Source: Acinetobacter sp. 10FS3-1 (GTDB lineage Bacteria > Pseudomonadota > Gammaproteobacteria > Pseudomonadales > Moraxellaceae). Taken from it: a stretch of 64,000 nt of DNA. The notes under the pieces are model-generated. The model had not been told where the DNA came from. It did no database searches and saw only the letters and a list, made by a program, of their open reading frames with translations. Position numbers and translations under genes: made by a program. How positions within the stretch are numbered: the first letter of the stretch is position 1; every line of letters starts with the position of its first letter. The stretch covers positions 1,612,001 through 1,676,000 of the forward strand of contig NZ_CP039143.1 of the NCBI RefSeq assembly GCF_013343215.1. The letters are read 5' to 3'. Below, piece after piece: positions 33,856-42,540 of the stretch.

Positions 33856-36795
33856 TTATTGAACTTGTTGAATACTAAAACCCAGCTGCTCCAATGCTTC
33901 CCGTTTTGCAACAGGTGCAACCACTGCTTTAGATGCTTGCTGCTCAACCAAATAAGTTTGTGCAACACGTTTCAGGTCATCCAGCGTGACATTCAGTAAA
34001 CGTTCACGCAGCTGTTTGCGAAATGCCGGGGTACGCTGATGCAGATAGGCATAGCATGCAGTAATCGCTTCGCCTGCTGGTGAACCCGGCTTATCCATGC
34101 TGGCAATCAGGCCCAAAATGGCTTCTTCCAACTGATGCGGTTGTTGGGGAGCATTCAGCAACCACTGAATACTGGCCTCAAAATCCTGAAAAGTTTCTGC
34201 CAGACGTGGATCACGGTAGCTATAGAAACGGAATGAACAGGCATTGCCATCATAGCTGGCACCGCCACCATACGCCCCACCTTTTTCACGTATCGCGCTG
34301 TGCAGGAAACCATTACGTAAATAACCTGCCAGCACCATCAGTGCTGCAGCATCTGGATGTGATACCTCCACTGCAGGATAGGCTGCTGCACAGAACTGAA
34401 CATTGGTCTGAATCAACCAGGCTTCATCATGATCATGATTGACTTTCTCAACCTGTGTCAGCTCAACAGGTGCGTTATTAACTTCCAGCTTGTCCCAGAC
34501 ATGTTGAATTTCTTCAATCAGGCGCTCAGCATGTGGCTCTTCACATACCAGCAGGAACTGCTTAGGTGCTTGCAGCAGGATGTTATGAATACGTTTTAAC
34601 TCGTCAATCAGCGCATCATACGCAGCCGGGTCTTGTTCAATCTGATTCACCAGATGGATCAGCCAGTTTAAAGCCCCCAAACCGGTATTATGATAATCCC
34701 GTAAAGCTAAAGCACTGTGCTGACGCGAAGCGGTTTGCATGGCATAGCTGTGACCAGAACCGGAAATGCGTGACTGCCAGCGTGTTTTACGCTGTTGCAA
34801 CAGTTCAACAATACGCGCTTTTTCGTCAAAACGTAGCTGCTCGAAACCGATCTTTAATAGACGGATTGCATCCAGATGCGTTGTCAGGGATTTGGTGGTA
34901 AGTGTGAGCCAAGCACTAATCTTGTGCTTGTCATCGACTTTAGAGCGTAGTGAAGCCCCCATTCCCAAGCCACCACTTACTGCAGTTTGTAGTTGCTGGA
35001 ATTCAAGATAGTCGTATTCGCCTGCACCCACTTCACCCATCAAAATAGACAGCAAGTTGAAATACGGCGATTGCACCACTTCATCCGGAATTTTAACCAG
35101 TACCTGCTGATAATAAATCCCGTTGGTACCCGCATGATAAAGATTAAGCGGGGTATCTACGCGGTTACAGATAATTTCACGCAACTGGCCCTGCACAATC
35201 TGCAACTCGGCAGGAACATCTTCCAGGCCAACTTTAGGTAACAGTTCCAAATCATCCGGAGTATCCTGACGTACTTTTAGGGCTTCAGTCTGAGTAATAA
35301 TTTCAGCTTTCTGCTCTTCGGTCAGTGTTTTTGCAATTTCAGCCAGACGTGCTTTTTCAGCTTCTGCTTCTTTGGCCGATTTGCCTGCATCTGGAACCAG
35401 CGTGAGCTGTACACGATGCGGATTATCCAGTAAATGTTCTTTAATCAGATTCGACAGCCACATCGGATCTTGCAGCTCGTCCTTAACCGCCGCAATGGCA
35501 GAATCTACATCCCAGACTTCAACCGGATCACGATGATGAATTGCACTGCCCAATCCACTTAGAATCAGGCTTAATCCATATGGCGTACCGTCACCATTGA
35601 TTTCACGCTGATGCAGCTCGATTTGATGCAAGATTGCATCAACAGCCTGTTGATCGACAGGTTTGGAAGCTACCTCTTCAAGTATCTTGAATACACCATT
35701 TTTAAACTCTTCTGCATGTTCAGGGTTAGAACCTTGAACTGCACAATAGAAGGTCATTTCAAAGTTAGAATCATCTACGCCCAAAAATGGACCAGTCGAC
35801 TGGGCATAGCCACAGGTTTCCAGATAGTGACGCAGTGGTGAGGCTGAATCTTCCAGCAAGATACCTTCTACCAGACGCATTCCCAGACGTAATTTGATTT
35901 CACTAGCTTCAGGCAATAACCAGGATAAAACATGATAGGTTTTATCTTTCAGATCTTCGGCATCTACAGCATAGGTATCGGTTACGGCAATTGGCGCGGT
36001 CAAACGTGTTACCGGTGTAGAATACAGTGTTTCGCCTTTTTCAAATTTGAACAATGCCAGATTTTCAAACTGCTCCTGAAGTTCAAAAGCTGATTTATTA
36101 CCAAAGGTCATAAATACTGCATTACTTGGGTGATAATGTGATTTATAGAAATCCACAAGTTCTTCATAGCTGAGGTCTGGAATATCTTTAGGATCACCGC
36201 CCGAATTATAATGATAGGTCGTATCCGGGAATAAATAATGCGCCAAAGTATGATAAAGCTGATCTGAAGGCGAGCTCATCGCCCCTTTCATTTCATTAAA
36301 AACCACACCTTTATAGACCGGTTCGCCATTTTCAAACTCGATACGAATCCCTTCCTGAGCAAAATCCAGCGGATTCAGGTTCGCAGCAAACGCTGCATCC
36401 ATATACACTTCCAGCAGGTTCTGGAAATCTTTGCTGTTCTGGGTTGCAAACGGATAAGCGGTCCAGTCCGCTGCCGTAAATGCGTTCATGAACGTATTCA
36501 GTGAACGGCGAATCATTAGGAAAAATGGATCGCGCACCGGGAATTTTTCTGAGCCACATAATGCAGTATGCTCCAGAATATGCGCTTCTCCCTTGGAATC
36601 CATGGGCTGGGTGCGAAAAGCCACCAGAAAGACATTTTCATCATGATTGGTCGCCAAATGATAATGGGTGGCGCCAGTCACTTTATGCTTATATTCAGAC
36701 ACAGCAATGTCTAAAGCTTCAACATGTTGTTGACGTACCAACTGAAACGCAGGATGTACAGTTTGAGAAATGGTTTCAGTGACATCTACAGTCAT
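33856..36795 (-). CDS. M16C insulinase-family peptidase (presequence peptidase-like)
   Basis: 979 residues, the size of PreP/M16C peptidases. The inverted zinc motif HILEHTALCGS lies near residue 73, with the distant Glu expected near 180. The domains are an M16 catalytic half, an M16C-associated linker (around 470-720) and an inactive half. These peptidases degrade short peptides. A cytosolic location is likely because no signal peptide is seen. It is monocistronic, 21 bp downstream of pldA and may be cotranscribed with it. The start ATG is at 36795. Confidence 0.9.
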   Translation of the reverse strand: MTVDVTETISQTVHPAFQLVRQQHVEALDIAVSEYKHKVTGATHYHLATNHDENVFLVAFRTQPMDSKGEAHILEHTALCGSEKFPVRDPFFLMIRRSLNTFMNAFTAADWTAYPFATQNSKDFQNLLEVYMDAAFAANLNPLDFAQEGIRIEFENGEPVYKGVVFNEMKGAMSSPSDQLYHTLAHYLFPDTTYHYNSGGDPKDIPDLSYEELVDFYKSHYHPSNAVFMTFGNKSAFELQEQFENLALFKFEKGETLYSTPVTRLTAPIAVTDTYAVDAEDLKDKTYHVLSWLLPEASEIKLRLGMRLVEGILLEDSASPLRHYLETCGYAQSTGPFLGVDDSNFEMTFYCAVQGSNPEHAEEFKNGVFKILEEVASKPVDQQAVDAILHQIELHQREINGDGTPYGLSLILSGLGSAIHHRDPVEVWDVDSAIAAVKDELQDPMWLSNLIKEHLLDNPHRVQLTLVPDAGKSAKEAEAEKARLAEIAKTLTEEQKAEIITQTEALKVRQDTPDDLELLPKVGLEDVPAELQIVQGQLREIICNRVDTPLNLYHAGTNGIYYQQVLVKIPDEVVQSPYFNLLSILMGEVGAGEYDYLEFQQLQTAVSGGLGMGASLRSKVDDKHKISAWLTLTTKSLTTHLDAIRLLKIGFEQLRFDEKARIVELLQQRKTRWQSRISGSGHSYAMQTASRQHSALALRDYHNTGLGALNWLIHLVNQIEQDPAAYDALIDELKRIHNILLQAPKQFLLVCEEPHAERLIEEIQHVWDKLEVNNAPVELTQVEKVNHDHDEAWLIQTNVQFCAAAYPAVEVSHPDAAALMVLAGYLRNGFLHSAIREKGGAYGGGASYDGNACSFRFYSYRDPRLAETFQDFEASIQWLLNAPQQPHQLEEAILGLIASMDKPGSPAGEAITACYAYLHQRTPAFRKQLRERLLNVTLDDLKRVAQTYLVEQQASKAVVAPVAKREALEQLGFSIQQVQ

Positions 36796-36976
36796 GCGAT
36801 CTCCTAATATTTAAATTAAAAATAACTGATCGCATTATAGCTGTAGTTGTTTAAATTATTCACTGAGAAATCCAATGATTTTGATCGAATTCAGTAAACT
36901 TGATTATTTAAAATGATAAATCATCAAATTCACTTGAATCAGACTCTTAAATCATCTGAGGATACTGATCGAAGTT

Positions 36977-37426
36977 CTAGATCAGGTATTTGAAGTAGTT
37001 ATAGTTTGGATGACTTTCTACAAAAACATAGTTCTGTTTCTGATAAAAGCTCGCAGCCTGTTTAATATCGGTATGCAAGCAAAGTGCTGAATAATGCGGA
37101 CGCGCCAGCTGTTCCAGATAAGCAAGAAGCTGTTTGCCTACCCCATGCTGCCGATATTTTGGATGTACATAGAAACGGCGCACACGGCCAATGCGCTCCT
37201 CAACACCATTGTCACCCCATTGCTGATTGAGGCCCCCACAGGCAATCAGTCTGTCACCGTCATAAGCACCCACCAAAAACTCGTTGGCATGGCTAAAGCA
37301 GTTTTTCCCCGTACGGTATTCTTCAATCAACTTGTCAATTAATTCGTAACCTTCCTTACGCGCGAGTATGGCCAGTTTTTCAATCTGATCCGGTAGTTCT
37401 TTAGCAGTTACAATCTTAATTTCCAT
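36977..37426 (-). CDS. GNAT-family N-acetyltransferase
   Basis: 149 residues. The acetyl-CoA loop RRFYVHPKYRQHGVGKQLLAYLEQLA (residues about 84-109, Q/RxxGxG/A) and the C-terminal FYQKQNYVFVESHPNYN are typical of GNAT enzymes. Substrate unknown; the sequence near HYSALCLHTDIKQAASF follows the common fold. Monocistronic. Confidence 0.85.
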   Translation of the reverse strand: MEIKIVTAKELPDQIEKLAILARKEGYELIDKLIEEYRTGKNCFSHANEFLVGAYDGDRLIACGGLNQQWGDNGVEERIGRVRRFYVHPKYRQHGVGKQLLAYLEQLARPHYSALCLHTDIKQAASFYQKQNYVFVESHPNYNYFKYLI

Positions 37427-37687
37427 ATATGCACACTATTTGAAATTGTGGTGAGGAGATACGCTTGCAGAACTTGATGCAAAGCCTCTTACCTTATAAA
37501 TAAAACAAGACTCTCAAATCAATGGCTGTACAACTCATTGCATAAAAATAGTTCAGAAACTCGACCAAAGATAATCCAGAATGAATTGTATTATATAAAT
37601 TTTCTTTGAAAAAAGCTCAGCAAACTACAGCAATTCCGAGTGATGGTGTAAACTTACGACTTTCATTTTTTAATGTGATCTTAGAAT
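37427..37687. other. Intergenic between divergent genes
   Basis: About 260 bp, AT-rich, presumably two divergent promoters. No gene or repeat seen. Confidence 0.4.
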
Positions 37688-38692
37688 ATGGCAACTGTTG
37701 ATCTTTTTGCAATTGGAAATGCGCTGATTGACCAAGAATTTAAAGTTTCTGATGAATTTTTAACTGCACAGCACTTGCAAAAAGGCACCATGCAACTTGC
37801 AGATGGTGAAACTCAGGCGAGCCTCTATCAAAACCTAAGAGATACCCAAATTTATAAAGGTCAGGCATCTGGCGGTTCTGCTGCCAATACCACGGTGGCT
37901 TTTGCTGCACTGGGGAGTCCGGCATTTTATGCTTGCCGCGTCGGAAATGATGATTTAGGACATATTTATCTGAACGGTTTAAATGAAGCCGGCATTCAAA
38001 CTACGCCTAAATCGATCAGTCAAGGTGTAACAGGTACCTGTATGGTGCTGGTCAGCCCGGATTCTGAACGTACCATGCATACTTATCTGGGAATTACAGC
38101 TGAACTGACCGATGCACAGATTGACTTTGAGCCATTAACTACAGCGAAATGGCTGTATATCGAAGGCTATTTATCCACTTCAGACACTGCACGTCAGGCG
38201 GTAAAACAGGCGCGTGAGATTGCGAAAGCCAATGGCGTTAAAATCGCCTTGACGCTCTCTGACCCGGCTATGGTGCAATATGCGCGTACCGGTCTGGATG
38301 AAATGATTGCCGAAGGTGTCGATCTTTTATTCTGTAATGAACAAGAAGCATTGATGTATACCCATACTGACACCATTGATGCTGCTTTAGTGAAATTAAA
38401 GACTTTAAGTCAATCCGTTGTCATTACATTGGCATCCAAAGGTGCGCTTATTTCAAGCAATAGAGAGACCTTTACTGTACCAGGTCGCGCCATTCAGGCA
38501 GTAGATACCAATGGTGCAGGTGATGCCTTTGCAGGCGCTTTCCTGTATGCCTTAAATGCCAATCTTGGTTTTAAGACGGCTGCAGAACTGGCGGTTTTAA
38601 TTTCAAGTAAAGTGGTTTCCCAGTTTGGTCCACGTCTGGCGGTTGCAGACTATGCAGCCTTATTAGAAAATTTCCAGAAGGAATGTGCTTAA
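37688..38692 (+). CDS. PfkB-family carbohydrate or adenosine kinase
   Basis: 334 residues. GGSAANTTVAFAALGSPAFYACRVGNDDLG (about 58-88) is the PfkB substrate/lid region, and DTNGAGDAFAGAFLYAL near residues 278-294 is the second PfkB signature with the catalytic Asp. Adenosine kinase-like enzymes of this kind are common; the exact sugar or nucleoside cannot be told. The last base of its TAA overlaps the ATG of the Rieske protein gene, so they are cotranscribed. Confidence 0.88.
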   Translation: MATVDLFAIGNALIDQEFKVSDEFLTAQHLQKGTMQLADGETQASLYQNLRDTQIYKGQASGGSAANTTVAFAALGSPAFYACRVGNDDLGHIYLNGLNEAGIQTTPKSISQGVTGTCMVLVSPDSERTMHTYLGITAELTDAQIDFEPLTTAKWLYIEGYLSTSDTARQAVKQAREIAKANGVKIALTLSDPAMVQYARTGLDEMIAEGVDLLFCNEQEALMYTHTDTIDAALVKLKTLSQSVVITLASKGALISSNRETFTVPGRAIQAVDTNGAGDAFAGAFLYALNANLGFKTAAELAVLISSKVVSQFGPRLAVADYAALLENFQKECA

Positions 38693-39015
38693 TGTATAAA
38701 ATTTGCTTGACTGAAGACATCCCGGAGCGCGAAGCACGCTCTTTTGAGACTCCGAATGGCGATACGATTTTCATCACCCAGCGTGATGGTGCATTCTATG
38801 CCTATCAGAACGTCTGTCCGCACTTGCAGGTAGAACTGGAGTTTCTGGAAAACCAGTTCCTGGATCGTGATCAGGAATTCATTGAATGCTCTACCCACGG
38901 TGCACTGTTCATGGTTGAAAGCGGTGAATGTATTTCCGGGCCTTGTCAGGGGCAATCACTTGAAAAAGTGGAGATTACCGTGCATTCTGATGGCGGGATT
39001 TATCTTACAGAATAA
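38692..39015 (+). CDS. Small Rieske [2Fe-2S] protein
   Basis: 107 residues from the ATG at 38692. The ligands are C42 and H44 in VCPHLQ and C66 and H69 in ECSTHGALF, so both Rieske motifs (CxH and CxxH) are present. It lacks catalytic oxygenase domains and is similar in size to stand-alone Rieske ferredoxins used in electron transfer. The gene starts on the final base of the upstream stop (TAATG), a coupling signal. Role of a PfkB kinase next to it is unknown. Confidence 0.85.
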   Translation: MYKICLTEDIPEREARSFETPNGDTIFITQRDGAFYAYQNVCPHLQVELEFLENQFLDRDQEFIECSTHGALFMVESGECISGPCQGQSLEKVEITVHSDGGIYLTE

Positions 39016-39021
39016 GACTTA

Positions 39022-39648
39022 ATGGATTTTGCCATGCCAGCTTTTTTGCTCGACTACAACCTCATGCCTTTTCATTTGAGTCTGGTCTTGATCTTTGTGT
39101 TTAGCATGGCAAAAACTTCTGCTTTTTATTTTGGGCTTCAATCCAGAAAACTCTTTAAATGCATTCCGTCTTATGACTTCGCCTATCTTGATGTTCTGAA
39201 TGTCAAATTTTCCAAAACCCTCATCATCCTTTTCTTTTTGATGAATTTTAGCTTTTCCGGCTATTTACTGCAGTTCCTGATCTATTCTCAGGAAATGGAA
39301 TTCTTGCCAGCTTATTATCTGATTTTACCGGCCTTGATTATTGCCAGCTTTTTTACTGTATTTATGATCCATTGTCTGGATCAGGTGATTCCTCCAAAAT
39401 ACAAAAAAAATCATGTCAATCTACTCGGACGACTCGCAACCATTTCAAGTGGTAATGCACGTCCAGGTTTTTCAGCCCAAGCCCGGGTACGTGACGAATA
39501 TGGCCAGATCCACTATGTACAAGTTGAACCTGAATTTGGTGAACTGGAATTTCAGTCCCAAATTATTTTAATTCGAGTAAGAAAATCACATTATATTGCC
39601 AAAAAAATCTGTCAGTCGAATCAGCTATTTAGTCTGAACCTGGACTAA
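39022..39648 (+). CDS. YqiJ-like inner membrane protein (DUF1449), 208 residues
   Basis: Three N-terminal hydrophobic segments (about 15-35, 66-86, 96-118) precede a soluble OB-fold-like tail with LLGRLATISSGNARPGFSAQARVRD and HYVQVEPEFGELEF. This matches the architecture of YqiJ/DUF1449 proteins, which often accompany flotillin-like YqiK. No flotillin gene is in the window. It follows the Rieske gene by 6 bp, so it is likely in the same operon. Function unknown. Confidence 0.75.
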   Translation: MDFAMPAFLLDYNLMPFHLSLVLIFVFSMAKTSAFYFGLQSRKLFKCIPSYDFAYLDVLNVKFSKTLIILFFLMNFSFSGYLLQFLIYSQEMEFLPAYYLILPALIIASFFTVFMIHCLDQVIPPKYKKNHVNLLGRLATISSGNARPGFSAQARVRDEYGQIHYVQVEPEFGELEFQSQIILIRVRKSHYIAKKICQSNQLFSLNLD

Positions 39649-39844
39649 ATCACTTTAAAACTTTAGAGTGGGTTGAGGTTTGTAGTATGCAATTTGTGCT
39701 ATAAAGGCTGCCAAGTATAAGCTAAAACTACTGCACTCTGACAATTACGTTTTAGCTTGTCATATCGAGTAGAAAGTCTTCATTTTACATTCGCTATTTC
39801 TTTAAGTAATAAATTTCAACAAACTCTAATGATTTCAATTTCTC

Positions 39845-39870
39845 ATAAAAAATCCCACCTATGGGCGGGA
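39845..39870 (-). terminator. Intrinsic terminator of the YidB-like gene
   Basis: Minus strand: TCCCGCC-CAT-AGGTGGGA with one G.T pair, followed by TTTTTT. Confidence 0.7.
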
Positions 39871-39888
39871 CTTTTTTATCTATCTAAT

Positions 39889-40518
39889 TTATTTTTTCAA
39901 AAAGCTGGAAACCATATTCATGACATTCTGAATATCTTGATTGGCCTCCTGTGTACTGGTCTGTTCCCCTTGAGGAGTTAACGAGTCAATAATCTGCGGT
40001 AAGACCTGGGAGATTGCACTATAAATATCCTGCTTAGGCGCTTGAGTCTGCTGGGCGACGTCTTCAATGTCCTGATCATCAAACAGGCTTTGTACTTGCT
40101 GTGGATCGACTTGTGCATTTTCGCCTGGAGCTGCAGAGACCCAATCATCGACCTGGCTGTTTAATCCTTGGCCTTTTAACTTATCCAGTGCTCCCTGCAA
40201 ACCGCCCTGCTTTTGAATCCAGGCTAGAACCAGCGGTAACACTGCAATCAATAGGCTTTTGGCAGAGCTTCCACTCGATTGGGATGTCCGCGTAGCAGAT
40301 TGATTATTACCAAACTGACTTAATACTGAACCTAGAATTGCACCCAGACCATTTTGCTGATTTTGAGCCTGATTTGTCTGATTCCCCAATCGCCCCAATA
40401 CCGACCCTAAAATATCAACCAACCCATCTTGTTGCTGTGATTGCTGCCGAGACTGGGATTGCCCGCCTCCCAGCGCCTGCTTAGCCAGCATTTCGACAAT
40501 ATTACTGAGATTGGTCAT
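39889..40518 (-). CDS. YidB-like DUF937 protein, 209 residues
   Basis: Two short Gly/Leu repeats (LVDILGSVLGRLG and LGAILGSVLSQFG) in a Gln/Asn-rich N-terminus are followed by a single hydrophobic stretch (SLLIAVLPLVLAWIQK, about 90-105) and the DUF937/YidB-like C-terminal region with LDKLKGQGLNSQVDDWVS and IDSLTPQGE. DUF937/YidB proteins are soluble or membrane-associated proteins of unknown function. Monocistronic. The Gln/Asn bias (res 15-80) recalls the 67-residue Gln/Asn protein but is not homologous. Confidence 0.8.
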   Translation of the reverse strand: MTNLSNIVEMLAKQALGGGQSQSRQQSQQQDGLVDILGSVLGRLGNQTNQAQNQQNGLGAILGSVLSQFGNNQSATRTSQSSGSSAKSLLIAVLPLVLAWIQKQGGLQGALDKLKGQGLNSQVDDWVSAAPGENAQVDPQQVQSLFDDQDIEDVAQQTQAPKQDIYSAISQVLPQIIDSLTPQGEQTSTQEANQDIQNVMNMVSSFLKK

Positions 40519-40635
40519 ATTACTTTCCTACCGATGCGTTCTTTCTTTATTATAGCATACGGCTCTATAAATCCTTGTCTTTCAGTATTTTGTTAATATT
40601 TGCAATATTAATCCAACTCTTATCTCATCTTCATG

Positions 40636-41103
40636 TTACCAACGATATTTATCCCAGTTTTCAGGATTGGCCCAAAACTTTGAATTAAGCCAGTCAGGCA
40701 CAAGCTTATAAGTCAAAATATTGAATTGCCAAAGCTCAAGACCACCTTCCCCACGCTGATAATTCAATTGGGTTAAACCCAAAGCCCTGAGAAGTTTTTG
40801 ATCTTGGGTATGGCAGATGACCAGCAAACGCTTGGCAAATAAATCACGCATTTTTACCAAAATTTGACTTTTCTGCTGCTCTAGCAATACCACTATTTCA
40901 GGTGCAGCCAGCATCACCACTGCCAGATCATAGCGCTGTTGAAAAGGCAGATTTAAAACCTCAGATACGCTAAAATGGTACCATTGAATGGATTGCTGAA
41001 ATTGAAGTCGGGTTAAATCCTGCCCAATGCAAATCGCAGTATGAATTGGCTGTTCCTGTGCAAAATCGTCTAGCATAGCAATGATGACATTTTGTTCAGC
41101 CAT
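40636..41103 (-). CDS. DUF6231-type protein, 155 residues
   Basis: The start is the ATG at 41103 (MAEQNVIIAMLDDFAQEQ), with AGGGGTGC upstream; the frame is open further but reaches into the divergent gene. The protein resembles methyltransferase-like folds (HTAICIGQDLTRLQ, YDLAVVMLAAPEIVVLLEQ, LLVICHTQDQKLLRALGL) without a clear SAM motif. It appears to be a DUF6231 member, a family conserved in gammaproteobacteria. Divergent from the DUF2797 gene with 33 bp between starts. Confidence 0.72.
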   Translation of the reverse strand: MAEQNVIIAMLDDFAQEQPIHTAICIGQDLTRLQFQQSIQWYHFSVSEVLNLPFQQRYDLAVVMLAAPEIVVLLEQQKSQILVKMRDLFAKRLLVICHTQDQKLLRALGLTQLNYQRGEGGLELWQFNILTYKLVPDWLNSKFWANPENWDKYRW

Positions 41104-41136
41104 AACTGCACCCCTATGATTTAAGTGAGTAATTTT

Positions 41137-42009
41137 ATGGAATTTCAGGGCATTTGCCAGAAAATGCATGTCGGTCTCAAAGATCTAAATGTAACTGATC
41201 AAAATACCCAACGGGCAAATGTTGAATATAAATTAATATTAGATGGATCTCAAATTAACCTCCCGTTTCAATTGGGCCAGGAAATCGAGATTGAATGGAC
41301 AGGCAATATTTACTGTGTGTCTTGTGGTACTAAAACCTCCAAGTCTTTTTCTCAAGGCCACTGCTTTAAATGCTTTAAAACCAAAGCTTCATGTGATATG
41401 TGCATCATGAAGCCAGAAACCTGCCATTATCATTTAGGGACCTGCCGGGAAGATGAATTTGCACAGAATGTCTGCTTTCAACCTCACATTGTTTATCTGG
41501 CAAATTCTAGCGGCTTAAAAGTCGGCATTACCCGCCTTAACCAGATGCCTACCCGCTGGTTAGATCAGGGCGCTACCCAAGCCTTACCGATTATGAAAGT
41601 GGGCTCACGCCGTCTTTCCGGTAAACTGGAAGTCATGTTTGGCAGTCAGGTAGCTGACAAAACTGACTGGCGTAAACTTTTAAAAGGTGAAGCTGCGCCG
41701 CTTAATCTACCTGAGGTCCGCGAGCAACTGATTGAAGAGTTTGCACCAAAAATTCAGACGATCCGTGAAGAATTTCATCAGAACTTCGAGTTTAATGAAA
41801 CGATTGAAGTACTTGAAGATGAACCGGCTCGCGAATTCATTTATCCTGTCGAGCAATATCCAGAAAAGATCAAATCCCACAACCTTGACAAGACCCCGGT
41901 GATTCGTGGAAAGTTACAAGGTATTAAGGGTCAATACCTGATTCTGGATACGGGCGTGATCAATATCCGCAAATATACCGGCTATGAACTCATTATTCGG
42001 ACTGAGTAA
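41137..42009 (+). CDS. DUF2797 protein with Cys-rich zinc-finger region
   Basis: The start chosen is the ATG at 41137 (MEFQGICQKMHVGLKDLN); a GTG four codons earlier is also in frame. Residues about 65-105 carry a Cys/His cluster (CVSCG...CFKCF...CDMC...C) likely to bind zinc. The later SGLKVGITRLNQMPTRWLDQGATQALPI is the DUF2797 hallmark. Function unknown. It ends in a strong hairpin terminator. Confidence 0.85.
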   Translation: MEFQGICQKMHVGLKDLNVTDQNTQRANVEYKLILDGSQINLPFQLGQEIEIEWTGNIYCVSCGTKTSKSFSQGHCFKCFKTKASCDMCIMKPETCHYHLGTCREDEFAQNVCFQPHIVYLANSSGLKVGITRLNQMPTRWLDQGATQALPIMKVGSRRLSGKLEVMFGSQVADKTDWRKLLKGEAAPLNLPEVREQLIEEFAPKIQTIREEFHQNFEFNETIEVLEDEPAREFIYPVEQYPEKIKSHNLDKTPVIRGKLQGIKGQYLILDTGVINIRKYTGYELIIRTE

Positions 42010-42017
42010 TGTATTAC

Positions 42018-42037
42018 AAAGGGAGCTTGCTCCCTTT
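42018..42037 (+). terminator. Intrinsic terminator of the DUF2797 gene
   Basis: AAAGGGAG-CTTG-CTCCCTTT (42018-42037), 8 bp after the stop. The T tract is short. Confidence 0.7.
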
Positions 42038-42500
42038 ACTTATAATCCAAGTACGACAGCCTGTTCAAACAGTTATGATTAAATCAACTCCGAAATAGTA
42101 AATTGCTGAGCAACATATGATAATTTTCTACTAGCTCTATCAAAATTGGCTTAATAATAATCTCTGAATTGCCAGATTTTTTCAGCTTGTTCAATATCAC
42201 TAATATTCTACCAGCTACATCCATAAGATAATTTACCTCTTAATAATAACCAAAGCACGCTGGTTACTGCTTCATCACCCCATGCCTTTTTCCTGACTTA
42301 TCTAGCCCACGCGCCTGATCAGCTTGATTTGGTCTGGTGGTAGAGAAGAGTTTAATACCTGTTTTAAAACAAACTCAAAATAAGATATTTTTTCTTTTGG
42401 TTATTGATGTAGACAGGCTTGACTACATACCTCAAGCCATCAAAGGACTATTACTAAGTCTGATTTTTCTAATTAGCAGACACCCTAAATCTAGGTCAAT
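42038..42500. other. Intergenic with possible remnants of a lost gene
   Basis: On the minus strand short segments look protein-like but are broken: ADQARGLDKSGKRHGVMKQ ends at 42264, and NISDIEQAEKIWQFRDYY ends at 42151. No shared start or ribosome binding site is visible and no family is recognised. The region may hold a dead gene. Confidence 0.3.
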
Positions 42501-42528
42501 AAAAAACCAGCCCTTAGGCTGGTTTTTT
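42501..42528 (-). terminator. Intrinsic terminator of ppiD
   Basis: AAACCAGCC-CTTA-GGCTGGTTT, with A and T runs on either side (42504-42525). Confidence 0.85.
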
Positions 42529-42540
42529 AGAGGAAAATTT

